The notes: generated by a model from the letters alone, not told the origin. 64,000 bases of DNA from Anabaena lutea FACHB-196 (GCF_014698305.1 NZ_JACJST010000002.1:186001-250000), one strand, 5' to 3'; shown: positions 7,986-17,402, numbered from the stretch's first letter. A program made the numbers and translations.

Positions 7986-8999
7986 TTAGTCTGCGTTAGA
8001 TGAATTGAGCGTTACGGTATCTAATGTAGTTCCGAGTAGATCCTTTGGTGATAATTTTAACGTATCTTCATTCCATCCAGGAGTAGCAAACTGAGGTAAG
8101 ATTTCCTGACTGAAGGCTTCTGCTGCTTTGGAACGATAACGATTGGGATTAACAATCAGCCACAGGGTTCGCTTGACAACTACACCTTCAATGGGCGTAC
8201 GGTGTAGCACACCCATTTGCAATTCTTTAGCGATCGCAGAAGTAGAGACAAAGGCAGCCCCTAAACCAGATTGCACAGCATTTTTAATAGCTTCTATGGA
8301 ATTTAGTTCCATTTCAAATTTAAAACGCCTGGTATCAATCTCACAGCGTGCTAACACCTGATCAATGACTTTGCGGATAGTAGATTGAGAATCGAGAGCA
8401 ATGAATTGTAGTTTATATAGGTCTTCTTTTTGAATTGTTTCGAGTTTAGCAAAGGGATGGAATGTCGGTAAAATCAGCGCCAGTTCATCTTCTGCGTAAG
8501 GAACAATTTCTAAAGATTCTGCCAGTTCACCGGGAATCTCTCCACCGATGATCGCTAAATCTACTTGTCCATTAGCCACACTCCAAGCCGTGCGGCGGGT
8601 AGAGTGGACGTGCAATTGCACTGCCACATCTGGATACTTTTGTCGGAACATTCCAATCATGCGCGGCAAAAGATAAGTGCCGGTAGTTTGAGAAGCCCCG
8701 ACAATTAAAGTACCGCCTTGGAGATTTTGTAAATCTTCAATCGCACGACAAGTTTCTTGGCACAGACTGAGGATTTTTTCACCGTAGCTCAGGAGTAGAT
8801 GCCCTGCTTCGGTTAATTGGGCGCGTCGTCCTCCCCGATCAAATAAGGGGACATCCAGTTGGCGTTCCAGGTTTTGTACTTGCAAACTGACTGCTGGTTG
8901 GGAGACGTAAAGACTATCAGCGGCGCGTTTGAAGCTCCCTTCTGCGGCGATCGCTTTGAGAATGCGTAACTGATCTAAAGTGAAAGGAAGGTCAGACAT
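7986..8999 (-). CDS. pacR: LysR-type regulator, PacR/RbcR-like
   Basis: A 337-residue LysR regulator. The winged HTH is at about 5-65 ([35 protein letters not shown] in pieces, then [15 protein letters not shown]), and the effector domain is at about 90-300 ([15 protein letters not shown] and DLAIIGGEI). This is the pattern of cyanobacterial RbcR/CcmR-type carbon regulators. In Anabaena PCC 7120 PacR (All3953) controls photosynthetic carbon assimilation and lies beside ndhF and ndhD, as here. The ATG at 8999 ([12 protein letters not shown]) is chosen over a TTG 9 bp upstream. It diverges from the NnrU-like gene over about 240 bp. Orthology is inferred from similarity and gene order. Confidence 0.75.
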   Translation of the reverse strand: MSDLPFTLDQLRILKAIAAEGSFKRAADSLYVSQPAVSLQVQNLERQLDVPLFDRGGRRAQLTEAGHLLLSYGEKILSLCQETCRAIEDLQNLQGGTLIVGASQTTGTYLLPRMIGMFRQKYPDVAVQLHVHSTRRTAWSVANGQVDLAIIGGEIPGELAESLEIVPYAEDELALILPTFHPFAKLETIQKEDLYKLQFIALDSQSTIRKVIDQVLARCEIDTRRFKFEMELNSIEAIKNAVQSGLGAAFVSTSAIAKELQMGVLHRTPIEGVVVKRTLWLIVNPNRYRSKAAEAFSQEILPQFATPGWNEDTLKLSPKDLLGTTLDTVTLNSSNAD

Positions 9000-9238
9000 A
9001 AGGCTCAACCCACAAACTTTGAAAGGAGCGATTTTGGCAATAAATCAAGGTGAACAGCAATAAGCCAGGCATGATTTATTACAACTTCAACTGAGAGGCT
9101 GGACTTGCAAAAGACATTACCACAACATCTTGGCTAAAGTCCTCTTGTGTATAATCTGTTAAAGGTTAAGATGCTTACCAATACTAGCTTCTTTCATTTT
9201 GAATTCTTTAATTTTTAATTTTGAATTGAGTTGTGTCT

Positions 9239-9955
9239 ATGATGCCGAATCCTTGGTTTACCTCCAGTCATTTTGTCATGCTGGGGTTACAGTTAGCTTT
9301 TGCGATCGCGCACAGTGGCGGCGCGGCTTTGCGTCCTTGGGCAGAAAACTACATCGGACCGAGGTTTTATCGCATTTTATTTGCATTAATCAGCTTACCC
9401 TTGGCTGTCATCTTAATTGTTTACTTTTTTAATCATCGTTATGATGGCTGGCAACTTTGGCAAGTCCAAGGTATACCAGGAATACAACCACTCGTTTGGG
9501 TGCTGTCAGCGATTTCCTTTTTATTTTTATATCCTGCTACATTCAATCTACTAGAAATTGCGGCTATTCAAAAGCCCCAAGTTCATCTCTATGAGACAGG
9601 AATTATTCGTATTACCCGTCATCCCCAAATGGTGGGACAAGTCATTTGGTGTGTTGCCCATACTCTCTGGCTAGGAACTAGCTTTACACTTGTGACATCA
9701 TTGGGTTTGGTGCTACACCACTTATTTGGGGTTTGGCATGGCGAGCGGCGCTTAAGCAACCGCTACGGAGAAGCCTTTGAAACAGTCAAACAGCGAACTT
9801 CAATTATTCCCTTTCAAGCTATTCTTGATGGTCGTCAATCTCTCCAATGGCAGGAATTTCTCCGCCCTGCCTATGTAGGGGTTAGTATTTTTGTGGCGTT
9901 GCTGTGGTGGTCACACCCGCTGTTATTCGTAGCAACTAGTAGGTTAGGATGGTAG
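9239..9955 (+). CDS. NnrU-family integral membrane protein
   Basis: A protein of about 238 residues with some six hydrophobic helices and the NnrU/Z-ISO family pattern: HSGGAALRPW near the N-terminus, RITRHPQMVGQVIWCVAHTLWLG in the centre (His residues that in Z-ISO relatives bind haem), and HGERRLSNRYGEAF late. In plants and cyanobacteria the related Z-ISO isomerises 15-cis-zeta-carotene. NnrU itself is of unclear function, so only the family is called. Possible starts are GTG 9233, ATG 9239 and ATG 9242, with no clear Shine-Dalgarno. It diverges from pacR and is followed by a terminator before the thioredoxin gene. Confidence 0.75.
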   Translation: MMPNPWFTSSHFVMLGLQLAFAIAHSGGAALRPWAENYIGPRFYRILFALISLPLAVILIVYFFNHRYDGWQLWQVQGIPGIQPLVWVLSAISFLFLYPATFNLLEIAAIQKPQVHLYETGIIRITRHPQMVGQVIWCVAHTLWLGTSFTLVTSLGLVLHHLFGVWHGERRLSNRYGEAFETVKQRTSIIPFQAILDGRQSLQWQEFLRPAYVGVSIFVALLWWSHPLLFVATSRLGW

Positions 9956-10326
9956 TTTGAAGTGATCCCCAATCTAAACAGAAAATACCAATTTAATCCA
10001 AATTTGGACTTATCAATTACCACCAAATCAATGTAGGATGAATGTAAATACCTGTCTGTGAGATTTTCCTCAGTCGGTTTGAGATTTTAGATTGGTAGTT
10101 GCTGGTCAAGTTACTTTCCTGGGGAGGAAACGGCAATCAGGAGTTGAACAATAAAAAAAGCCACCGTGAATGTCGCGCTGGCTTTTTTGTCAGCAACATC
10201 TTAAATGCGCTTAAATTTGACCTAATTTACACCTAATTTTAGCGCTGATATCAGCCAAAGCTGACTTGCCAATCTCCCATACTGGTAGTTACTTTGATAT
10301 AAAAACCTTATAAATCAAGAGGCGTC
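9956..10326. other. Intergenic region between the NnrU-like and thioredoxin genes
   Basis: About 370 bp with no gene. A terminator hairpin lies at 10148-10186. The rest is AT-rich and should contain the thioredoxin promoter, but no clear box was recognised. Confidence 0.6.
10148..10186 (+). terminator. Terminator after the NnrU-like gene
   Basis: AAAAAAGCCA pairs with TGGCTTTTTT around a 16-base loop. The A-run and T-run form a typical intrinsic terminator that can act on either strand. Confidence 0.8.
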
Positions 10327-10713
10327 ATGGTGTTGTCGGTTAGTGAGCGGACATTTACTCAAGAAGTTTTAGAATCTCCAATTCCGGTTTTAGTTAATTT
10401 TGAGGCTCCCTGGTGTGGCTTGTGTCGCATCATCCATCCCCTACTGTTGCAATTTCAAGCTCAATGCGGCGACGAAATTAAACTTGTTGGAGTTAACGCC
10501 GATCAAAATTTCAAGCTATCTACCACCTATAGACTTAAATCACTACCAACTTTACTGTTGATTGAAAAAGGCATAGTCCGACAACGCTTAGAAGGTTTTC
10601 GCAGTAGAGATGATTTACGTCTAGCTTTAGAAGAAATTAAACTCAACTACAGTAGTAGTCATAAAACTTACAATATTCCTAAAACAGCAGACTTGGAGTG
10701 CCGCACAGTTTGA
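10327..10713 (+). CDS. Thioredoxin-fold protein with WCGLC active site
   Basis: A 128-residue single-domain thioredoxin without signal peptide, so cytosolic. The core shows NFEAPWCGLC (about 23-32), VNADQNFKLSTTYRLKSLPTLLLIEKG (cis-Pro loop SLPT) and the terminal helix RDDLRLALEEI. The active site is CGLC rather than the classical CGPC. The middle residues set redox potential, so this one may be tuned differently. A 20-residue polar tail ends CRTV with an extra Cys. It lies upstream of ndhF on the same strand, but a terminator separates them, so it is probably transcribed alone. The redox partner is unknown. Confidence 0.88.
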   Translation: MVLSVSERTFTQEVLESPIPVLVNFEAPWCGLCRIIHPLLLQFQAQCGDEIKLVGVNADQNFKLSTTYRLKSLPTLLLIEKGIVRQRLEGFRSRDDLRLALEEIKLNYSSSHKTYNIPKTADLECRTV

Positions 10714-10842
10714 TAGAAGGCAAAAGAGGCAGAGGGGCGGGGCGCAGGGCGCAGAGGAGAAGAATTTTCCCCCTTGCTCCCTGCTCCCTACTCCCTTTCC
10801 TCTTACCATTTTCCAGTTCCCAAATCTAAAACCATGCTTAAC

Positions 10843-10876
10843 ACCCCACCTAAAGCTCATTAGGTGGGGTATTTTA
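10843..10876 (+). terminator. Terminator between thioredoxin gene and ndhF
   Basis: Perfect 11-bp stem: ACCCCACCTAA (10843-10853) with TTAGGTGGGGT (10860-10870), loop AGCTCA, followed by ATTTTAT. Just upstream (10730-10800) is a G-rich then C-rich low-complexity stretch of the kind scattered through the window. Confidence 0.8.
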
Positions 10877-10992
10877 TCATCTAGGGTGTGTGTCACAATT
10901 ATTAACAGTTCCGACCTGGATAGTTGCCTGTGGAAGAAACTTCTACACTACTATCCTAACTTAGTCAAGAATTTTAAAAGTAGGCGTCAGTG

Positions 10993-13065
10993 ATGGAAGT
11001 AATCTATCAGTATGCCTGGCTGATTCCAGTATTCCCTCTTTTGGGAGCAATGCTGGTCGGTCTAGGATTAATCTCGTTAAATCAGGTGACAAACCGCCTG
11101 CGGCAGCTTAACGCTGTGGTAATTATCTCCCTGATGGGAGCAGCTATGGGGCTGTCGTTGGCCTTGCTGTGGAGTCAAATTCAAGGTCATGAGCCTTACC
11201 TCCGCACCCTGGAATGGGCATCAGCAGGCAATTTTCACCTGACAATGGGCTACACTATTGACCACCTGACAGCCTTAATGCTGGTGATTGTGACTACCGT
11301 AGCCTTCTTAGTCATGATTTACACTGATGGCTACATGGCGCATGACCCAGGTTATGTCCGGTTTTACGCCTATCTCAGCTTATTTGGTTCTTCAATGTTG
11401 GGTTTGGTGGTCAGTCCCAACCTGGTACAAATTTACATTTTCTGGGAATTGGTGGGGATGTGTTCCTACCTCCTGGTGGGATTTTGGTACGATCGCAAAG
11501 CAGCAGCAGATGCTTGTCAAAAAGCATTCGTTACTAACCGCGTTGGTGACTTTGGTTTATTGTTGGGCATTCTGGGGCTGTTCTGGGCGACAGGAAGCTT
11601 TGATTTCATGATTATGGGCGATCGCTTATCAGAACTGGTAGAAACTGGTTCTATTAGCAATTTCCTCGCCATCCTGTTTGCGATTTTAGTCTTCCTCGGT
11701 CCAGTTGCTAAATCTGCCCAATTCCCCCTCCATGTCTGGCTACCAGATGCAATGGAAGGCCCCACGCCCATTTCTGCCCTCATCCACGCGGCGACAATGG
11801 TGGCAGCGGGTGTATTCCTAATTGCGCGGATGTATCCAGTATTTGAACACGTTCCCGCAGCTATGAACGTGATTGCCTTTACTGGAGCATTTACCGCGTT
11901 TTTGGGCGCGACTATCGCTATTACCCAAAACGACATCAAAAAGGGACTGGCTTACTCCACCATTTCCCAACTCGGTTACATGGTGATGGCTATGGGAGTA
12001 GGCGCTTACTCTGCTGGATTATTTCACCTCATGACCCACGCCTATTTCAAGGCGATGCTATTCTTGGGTTCAGGTTCGGTAATTCACGGCATGGAAGGCG
12101 TTGTTGGTCATGATGCCGTATTAGCGCAGGATATGCGCTTAATGGGCGGACTGCGGAAGTATATGCCCGCAACTGGTATCACTTTCTTAATTGGTTGCTT
12201 GGCAATTTCCGGGGTTCCTCCCTTTGCTGGTTTTTGGTCAAAAGATGAAATTCTCGGTGCGGCTTTTGCGGCTAACCCCCTGTTGTGGTTCATTGGGTGG
12301 GTGACTGCCGGGATTACTGCTTTTTATATGTTTAGAATGTATTTCTCGACATTTGAAGGCAAATTCCGGGGTAATGATGAGAAAATCAAAACCCAACTCA
12401 AGAATGCGGCTGCTGAAAAATTAGGTGCTGTTGAACTAGCGCCTAACTTTGGCCCAGGGGCAATGAAAAAAGGCGAACTGGCAGCACATGACTCCCACGG
12501 ACACCACAGCACTTCTCCCCATGAGTCTCCTTGGACGATGACTCTACCGTTGTTGGTGTTGGCTATTCCTTCAATGTTAATTGGTTTGATAGGTACTCCC
12601 TACGCCAATTATTTTGAGCAGTTCATCTATTCTCCTAACGAAAGTTTGGCAGAAGTCATGGAAAAAGCTGCGGAATTTGACCCCCATGAGTTTTACATTA
12701 TGGCGGGTAGTTCTGTGGCTATTTCTGTGGTGGGGATTACTTTGGCGGTGCTGATGTATTTAGCCCGAAAAATTGACCCTGCTGCGATCGCTTCCAAAAT
12801 CAAACCACTGTATGAATTATCTTTGAACAAGTGGTACTTTGACGATATTTATCATCGTGTGTTTGTGCTTGGTTTGCGTCGTGTCGCTAGACAAGTAATG
12901 GAAGTTGATTTCCGCGTTGTTGATGGTGCGGTTAATTTAACTGGCTTCTTTACTTTGGTTAGTGGTGAAGGTTTGAAATACCTGGAAAGCGGTCGAGTTC
13001 AATTCTATGCCTTAATCGTTTTTGGGGCTGTTTTGGGCTTGGTGATCGTTTTTGGTGTTACCTGA
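10993..13065 (+). CDS. ndhF: NAD(P)H-quinone oxidoreductase subunit 5 (NdhF)
   Basis: A 690-residue proton-pumping subunit of thylakoid NDH-1 (complex I-like), used in respiration and cyclic electron flow. It has many membrane helices. The antiporter-like core carries FWELVGMCSYLLVGFW (about 150-165), HVWLPDAMEGPTPISALIHAATMVAAGVFL (about 245-275) and ITQNDIKKGLAYSTISQLGYM (about 315-335) with the conserved Lys and His residues. A long C-terminal region includes LYELSLNKWYFDDIYH. ATG 10993 gives the usual MEVIYQYAWLIPV start; GTG 10990 is also possible. Length and the neighbouring ndhD point to the NdhF1/NdhD1 respiratory set rather than the CO2-uptake NdhF3/F4 set. Confidence 0.95.
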   Translation: MEVIYQYAWLIPVFPLLGAMLVGLGLISLNQVTNRLRQLNAVVIISLMGAAMGLSLALLWSQIQGHEPYLRTLEWASAGNFHLTMGYTIDHLTALMLVIVTTVAFLVMIYTDGYMAHDPGYVRFYAYLSLFGSSMLGLVVSPNLVQIYIFWELVGMCSYLLVGFWYDRKAAADACQKAFVTNRVGDFGLLLGILGLFWATGSFDFMIMGDRLSELVETGSISNFLAILFAILVFLGPVAKSAQFPLHVWLPDAMEGPTPISALIHAATMVAAGVFLIARMYPVFEHVPAAMNVIAFTGAFTAFLGATIAITQNDIKKGLAYSTISQLGYMVMAMGVGAYSAGLFHLMTHAYFKAMLFLGSGSVIHGMEGVVGHDAVLAQDMRLMGGLRKYMPATGITFLIGCLAISGVPPFAGFWSKDEILGAAFAANPLLWFIGWVTAGITAFYMFRMYFSTFEGKFRGNDEKIKTQLKNAAAEKLGAVELAPNFGPGAMKKGELAAHDSHGHHSTSPHESPWTMTLPLLVLAIPSMLIGLIGTPYANYFEQFIYSPNESLAEVMEKAAEFDPHEFYIMAGSSVAISVVGITLAVLMYLARKIDPAAIASKIKPLYELSLNKWYFDDIYHRVFVLGLRRVARQVMEVDFRVVDGAVNLTGFFTLVSGEGLKYLESGRVQFYALIVFGAVLGLVIVFGVT

Positions 13066-13476
13066 TTTTAATGGGGGTGGGCGGTTTGTCCGCCCCTAGA
13101 TTATTTTTTTTGCACGCAGAGGCGCAGAGTCGCAGAGTTTATGATACCCTACTGTCTGATAGCTAACGCCAAGCGCAAGCCATATCAGGATTTTCAGGAT
13201 GAAGAAAAAAACTAATCTTAAAAGCCTGAAATATTCCCAGATCAATATTCATAAAAAATCCTCTTAATCCTCTAATCCTGGGTATCCTGATTCAGACAAA
13301 ATAATTTATAATTAATTCCTATTAAAAAATAAATCATGTATGGTATTATCTATTTCTAAATCAGTTCGTCAACAAGTTATTAATGATGGGCATTGTTGGA
13401 GTTTTTATTTCGCGCAAAGACGTAAAATAAAAAAGTATCATAAATATTATATATAGGATAAATAGCAGAATAAATC
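13066..13476. other. Intergenic region after ndhF with degenerate repeats
   Basis: About 410 bp without a convincing gene. It holds the ndhF terminator, a CGCAGAGGCGCAGAG-like repeat (13114-13140), a palindromic TAGCTAACGCCAAGCGCAAGCCATA element near 13160-13186 (in pieces), and a repeat rich in AATCCT (13254-13312). A second copy of the AATCCT repeat lies at 13861-13957. Confidence 0.6.
13076..13111 (+). terminator. ndhF terminator
   Basis: GGGCGG (13079-13084) pairs with CCGCCC (13090-13095) around TTTGT. A run of eight T follows at 13103-13111 after a short spacer. Confidence 0.7.
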
Positions 13477-13722
13477 ATGAATGCTTACAAGACTTATATC
13501 ACCATTGAAGACCCGAAGCAGGTAGTTTTATCTGATTTACCTTTTCAAGTTGGACAGCGTGTGGAGATTATTGTTTTAGCTGAAGATAACCCGCAGGATA
13601 CAATTAGTAATAAATTGCGGAATTTATTTGATAAAACTCAGGCTATTCCTGGTGTGGAAGAGATTACAGATGAGGAAATAGCAGCAGAAATTGAAGCTTA
13701 TCGGCGTGGGGGGTGTTTTTGA
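13477..13722 (+). CDS. Small antitoxin-like protein, partner absent
   Basis: An 81-residue acidic protein. An N-terminal beta-rich stretch (YITIEDPKQVVLSDLPFQVGQRVEIIV) is followed by a helical acidic tail ending EIAAEIEAYRRG. Small proteins of this shape are frequent in Nostocales and are often found before PIN- or RelE-type toxins, so an antitoxin-like role is plausible. No toxin gene follows: the next 437 bp hold only repeats. It is either an orphan or an antitoxin left after toxin loss. The family is recognised only loosely. Confidence 0.6.
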   Translation: MNAYKTYITIEDPKQVVLSDLPFQVGQRVEIIVLAEDNPQDTISNKLRNLFDKTQAIPGVEEITDEEIAAEIEAYRRGGCF

Positions 13723-14159
13723 GTTAAGATTTTTATGTAAGGTATAAAAATATTTATTTTCAATTAATTTTCATCTACTATGCAATTAAGAAATCCATTA
13801 ATTTATCTTCTATCGTCTGCGTCTGTCTGCGTTTATCTGCGTTCAATTATTCTTGATATATAAAAAATCCTATAAATCCTTTAATCCTGTTCGCGCAGCT
13901 TAGAGTATGGCTAACGCCACGCAAGCTATAGCCATGCTTCCTGATTCAGGCAAATAATCGGTTTTTGCGTCTCTTTTATGGAGAATTAATAGGCTTCTCG
14001 CATACATTTTATGGACTAGAAATAACAAATCAAACTCGGTTCTAGGCTAGAATTCTTAACACTGATGGGTTTTGCAGTTTTGAGATTTCCTATAAACCTT
14101 TGATTTGAATGTCGTAGCATAAAACCAACACAAGAGCCTATTTTTTTAGTTTACTTTTC
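13723..14159. other. Repeat-filled intergenic region
   Basis: About 437 bp with no gene. It contains a CTGCGTTTATCTGCG-like repeat (13815-13845) and a second copy (13861-13957) of the AATCCT repeat found at 13254-13312. In this copy a block of about 43 bp, centred on GGCTAACGCCACGCAAGC, interrupts the unit. Nothing else is recognised. Confidence 0.6.
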
Positions 14160-14729
14160 TTAAGCTGGGTTCAGCTTTTTTCTATTCTTAGCAACTAACG
14201 CTCCCAAGGATAAACCTAATAAACCTAAGACACTACCTGGTTCGGGAACAGAAGTAACATCTGCCCGTGCTACCCCCTGGTAAGTTCCAAAACCAGCTGC
14301 TGTAAAATAAAGCGGTCCGAAATTGGGTTGGAAACTTAAAGGACTAGGATTTAGAAAGTCTAGAGACCCTCCGAATGGACCACCACCTGAACCGCCGAAG
14401 TTGACGAAACGATCGCTACCAATAGTTGCGATTTTTACAAGAACATTAGCCACCGGCGTTACAATATTTGCGTTTGTAAAGCTGTTTACGCCAAAATCAA
14501 AGGAAAAGTTGTAGTTTGTTAAAGAGGTCAGTGCGAAGGTTCCATCTCCAAGATCTCCGTCAAAGCTAAAGGTTCCTGATCCTACGATAGGAGCAGTTAC
14601 GGTGCCATTAGGCGAATTATCAAATGTAAAATCAAAGGTGAGCGCTTGTGATTTGAGAGGTGAAGCACCAATCGCGGCTACAGCTACTATGCTTGAGGTT
14701 AGGGCAATAAAGATGTTTTTGTTCATTTT
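14160..14729 (-). CDS. PEP-CTERM sorting-domain exported protein
   Basis: A 189-residue protein. It has an N-terminal Sec signal (about 1-28, with IFIALTSSIVAVAAIGASP, cleavage near SQA), a Gly/Phe/Asn-rich beta body, and a C-terminal sorting tail: VPEPGSVLGL, a short hydrophobic helix, then basic KNRKK. PEP-CTERM proteins are exported and processed by exosortase. None of the sorting machinery is in this window. The ATG at 14729 (MNKNIFIA) is chosen over an in-frame upstream start because the signal peptide begins there. It lies between ndhF and ndhD on the opposite strand, breaking an otherwise linked pair. The body has no recognised domain. Confidence 0.85.
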   Translation of the reverse strand, partial: KMNKNIFIALTSSIVAVAAIGASPLKSQALTFDFTFDNSPNGTVTAPIVGSGTFSFDGDLGDGTFALTSLTNYNFSFDFGVNSFTNANIVTPVANVLVKIATIGSDRFVNFGGSGGGPFGGSLDFLNPSPLSFQPNFGPLYFTAAGFGTYQGVARADVTSVPEPGSVLGLLGLSLGALVAKNRKKLNPA

Positions 14730-15020
14730 GGTGTGCTTGTAGTTCACTTCAAGTCAATGAATTTACTGATTTCCCCATTACTTTACCATTCTGTATATAT
14801 TGTAACTATCAACTGATTGTGAATTTTCAATGAAGTTTTGTAGCAGGTATGTGACCTGATAACAAAACCAGACGCTGATGAAATAGAGGCTGAAAACTCT
14901 TGCTCGAAAATACCAATTTAATTAAATCAACCTAACAATGAAGGGAAAATTGCCAAAAAGCTGTTAGTTAATAACTAATGACTTTTTGCCAAACAAGATT
15001 TTAATTGCAGACTGATTGTG

Positions 15021-16595
15021 ATGAATATAGCTAATTTCCCGTGGCTGACGACGATTATTTTGTTCCCAATAGCCGCGTCACTACTACTTCCTATCATCCC
15101 AGATAAAGACGGCAAAACGGTGCGCTGGTATTCCCTGATTGTCGGGTTGATAGATTTCGCACTGATTGTTTACGCTTTTTGTACTGGGTACGATTTCTCC
15201 AATCCCGATTTGCAACTGGTGGAGAGTTACCCCTGGGTTCCCCAATTGGGTTTGAATTGGTCAGTAGGGGCAGATGGCTTGTCTATGCCCCTAATTCTGT
15301 TGACTGGATTCATTACCACCTTGGCAGTTTTAGCAGCTTGGCCTGTCACCTTCAAGCCGAAATTATTTTTCTTCTTGATTTTGGCCATGTATGGTGGTCA
15401 AATCGCTGTGTTCGCAGTCCAGGATATGCTGTTATTCTTCCTGGTGTGGGAATTGGAACTTGTACCGATATACTTCCTGCTGTCGATTTGGGGAGGTAAA
15501 AAGCGCCAATATGCAGCGACTAAATTTATTTTATACACTGCTGGTGGGTCGCTATTTATTTTGCTGTCTTCCTTGACAATGGGATTTTATGGAGATACGG
15601 TGACTTTCGATATGCGATCGCTCGCATTGAAAGATTTTGGTCTAAACTTACAACTTTTACTGTACGCTGGCTTCCTGATTGCCTACGCTGTCAAGTTGCC
15701 CATCATTCCCCTCCATACCTGGCTACCAGATGCCCACGGTGAAGCTACAGCGCCCGTGCATATGTTACTAGCAGGTATTTTGTTGAAAATGGGTGGTTAT
15801 GCCTTAATTCGCATGAATGCCCAAATGCTACCTGATGCCCACGCTTACGTTGCACCTGCGTTGGTGATTTTGGGGGTAGTAAATATCATCTACGCTGCGT
15901 TAACTTCCTTTGCCCAGAGGAACTTAAAACGGAAAATTGCCTATTCTTCAATTTCTCACATGGGCTTTGTTCTCATTGGTATTGCCTCTTTCACCGATTT
16001 GGGTTTGAGTGGGGCAGTTTTACAAATGGTTTCTCACGGATTAATTGGGGCGAGTTTGTTCTTTTTAGTCGGTGCAACTTATGACCGCACACACACCTTA
16101 ATGTTAGATGAAATGGGTGGTGTTGGTAAAAAAATGCGGAAGATTTTCGCTATGTTTACAACTTGTTCAATGGCATCTTTAGCATTGCCAGGAATGAGTG
16201 GTTTTGTAGCGGAATTAATGGTGTTTGTGGGCTTTGCTACTAGCGATGCTTATAACCCAACATTCAAAGTCATCGTCATTTTCTTGATGGCAGTTGGTGT
16301 GATTTTAACGCCAATTTATCTACTTTCAATGTTGCGAGAAATTTTCTACGGACAAGAAAACGAAGAATTAGTTTCTCACCAAGCTTTGATTGATGCTGAA
16401 CCCCGTGAAGTATTTATCATTGCTTGTTTGTTGATTCCAATTATCGGCATTGGTTTTTATCCCAAGTTGCTAACTCAAATGTACGACGCTACAACTGTAC
16501 AATTGACTGCAAGATTGCGTGATTCTGTACCAACTTTAACGGCTGATAAAGCGGTGGAAACTGTTTCTTTAAGTGCGCCAATAATTGGTAATTAA
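15021..16595 (+). CDS. ndhD: NAD(P)H-quinone oxidoreductase subunit 4 (NdhD)
   Basis: A 524-residue NDH-1 proton-pumping subunit. The family hallmarks are [21 protein letters not shown] (about 142-162, in two pieces), [18 protein letters not shown] (about 222-239, conserved His/Lys) and [19 protein letters not shown] (about 298-316). About 14 membrane helices are present. ATG 15021 gives [17 protein letters not shown], the usual NdhD start; GTG 15018 is in frame. It works with NdhF in the membrane arm of the same complex. It is separated from ndhF by 1.95 kb holding an antitoxin-like gene and a PEP-CTERM gene, so it must have its own promoter in the 290-bp gap upstream. Confidence 0.95.
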   Translation: MNIANFPWLTTIILFPIAASLLLPIIPDKDGKTVRWYSLIVGLIDFALIVYAFCTGYDFSNPDLQLVESYPWVPQLGLNWSVGADGLSMPLILLTGFITTLAVLAAWPVTFKPKLFFFLILAMYGGQIAVFAVQDMLLFFLVWELELVPIYFLLSIWGGKKRQYAATKFILYTAGGSLFILLSSLTMGFYGDTVTFDMRSLALKDFGLNLQLLLYAGFLIAYAVKLPIIPLHTWLPDAHGEATAPVHMLLAGILLKMGGYALIRMNAQMLPDAHAYVAPALVILGVVNIIYAALTSFAQRNLKRKIAYSSISHMGFVLIGIASFTDLGLSGAVLQMVSHGLIGASLFFLVGATYDRTHTLMLDEMGGVGKKMRKIFAMFTTCSMASLALPGMSGFVAELMVFVGFATSDAYNPTFKVIVIFLMAVGVILTPIYLLSMLREIFYGQENEELVSHQALIDAEPREVFIIACLLIPIIGIGFYPKLLTQMYDATTVQLTARLRDSVPTLTADKAVETVSLSAPIIGN

Positions 16596-16621
16596 TTCGT
16601 AATTACAACTACGAGTTATGA

Positions 16622-16655
16622 TGAGGGTGGGTTTGATACCTGCCCTTTTTTCAGC
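16622..16655 (+). terminator. Probable ndhD terminator
   Basis: GGGTGGGT and ACCTGCCC can pair imperfectly around TTGAT and are followed by TTTTTT. The stem is weak but the position just after ndhD supports it. Confidence 0.5.
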
Positions 16656-16660
16656 CTTTT

Positions 16661-17092
16661 TTATTCTGGTAGCCAATCTTCATCTAAAACTAACTCTAAA
16701 TCATAAAGACATTCTTCTGGAAACACAGAAATTATTAATCCTGTTTGTTTAGCTGCTTGACGACGTGCCTTTTGATAGCTTTCTTCAAGTTGTTCTTGAG
16801 GATAATTTTTAAGACTGGGACTATCTTTAATAGTTAATTCAATTTGAGTACGAGCATCTGTGATAGAATCTAACCAACTGTCTGAATGTCGTTGAGGTTG
16901 ATATTGCCATTTGAGCAAGTGTAAAAGTAAGCGAATTAATTGACTAGAAATTGCTCTCTTTTCACTTTTGCCCAAGTCAGAAATCTCCTCAATTAAATGT
17001 TCTTTATCTATTTCTTGCCAGCGATTTTCTAGTAATAGTTTTGCGGTTTCTTCAACCCACATATTGAAATCGGTTTGATAGGTTAAGTCCAT
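16661..17092 (-). CDS. DUF29 family protein
   Basis: A 143-residue protein with the DUF29 signature: DFNMWVEETAKLLLENRW near the start, then DKEHLIEEISDLGKSEKRAI and HLLKWQYQPQRHSDSWLDSI, and a C-terminal FPEECLYDLELVLDEDWLPE. DUF29 is common in cyanobacteria and has no settled function. It is 17 bp downstream of a small antitoxin-like gene on the same strand, so the two are probably co-transcribed. That arrangement recalls toxin-antitoxin pairs, but no toxin activity can be claimed. Confidence 0.85.
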   Translation of the reverse strand: MDLTYQTDFNMWVEETAKLLLENRWQEIDKEHLIEEISDLGKSEKRAISSQLIRLLLHLLKWQYQPQRHSDSWLDSITDARTQIELTIKDSPSLKNYPQEQLEESYQKARRQAAKQTGLIISVFPEECLYDLELVLDEDWLPE

Positions 17093-17109
17093 AAATTCAG
17101 TTTACCTCA

Positions 17110-17328
17110 TTAAAGGTTTTTGGAATCTAATTCTAAAGTTTTACCTGCTTGATCTTCTGCTAATGCTGCTGCTGCAAGTTGAGCAAGTACATCATGAGAT
17201 TTTGCAAATGCTTGATCCCATTGGCTTTCGTCTTCTATTTCTTCGAGGATGAGTAAGGCAATTCTATCTTGTTCGGTTTCAGGAAGTTGTTTTATTTGTG
17301 CAATAGCTTGTTCAAGTAAATTAGTCAT
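17110..17328 (-). CDS. Small helical protein, antitoxin-like
   Basis: A 72-residue acidic, mostly helical protein. Its MTNLLEQAIAQIKQLPETEQDRIALLILEEI start (in pieces) is typical of small cyanobacterial antitoxin-like proteins of the addiction-module component type. Its tail is DQAFAKSHDVLAQLAAAALAEDQ. Members are usually followed by a RelE/ParE toxin, but here a DUF29 gene follows after 17 bp. It is either an orphan antitoxin, a replaced partner or a non-TA protein. Confidence 0.65.
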   Translation of the reverse strand: MTNLLEQAIAQIKQLPETEQDRIALLILEEIEDESQWDQAFAKSHDVLAQLAAAALAEDQAGKTLELDSKNL

Positions 17329-17402
17329 TATTTTTCACCATTAATCATTATCTATTTTACTGTATATGGAACAGCCATAAAATCAATTAAGAGTCTAAAA
17401 AC

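Noticed and set aside
9199-9432. Open frame overlapping the NnrU-like gene
   Set aside because: It is in another frame of a well-supported membrane-protein gene and has no family likeness.
10627-10896. Minus-strand frame over the thioredoxin 3' end and terminator
   Set aside because: It crosses a terminator and a low-complexity tract; composition is not protein-like.
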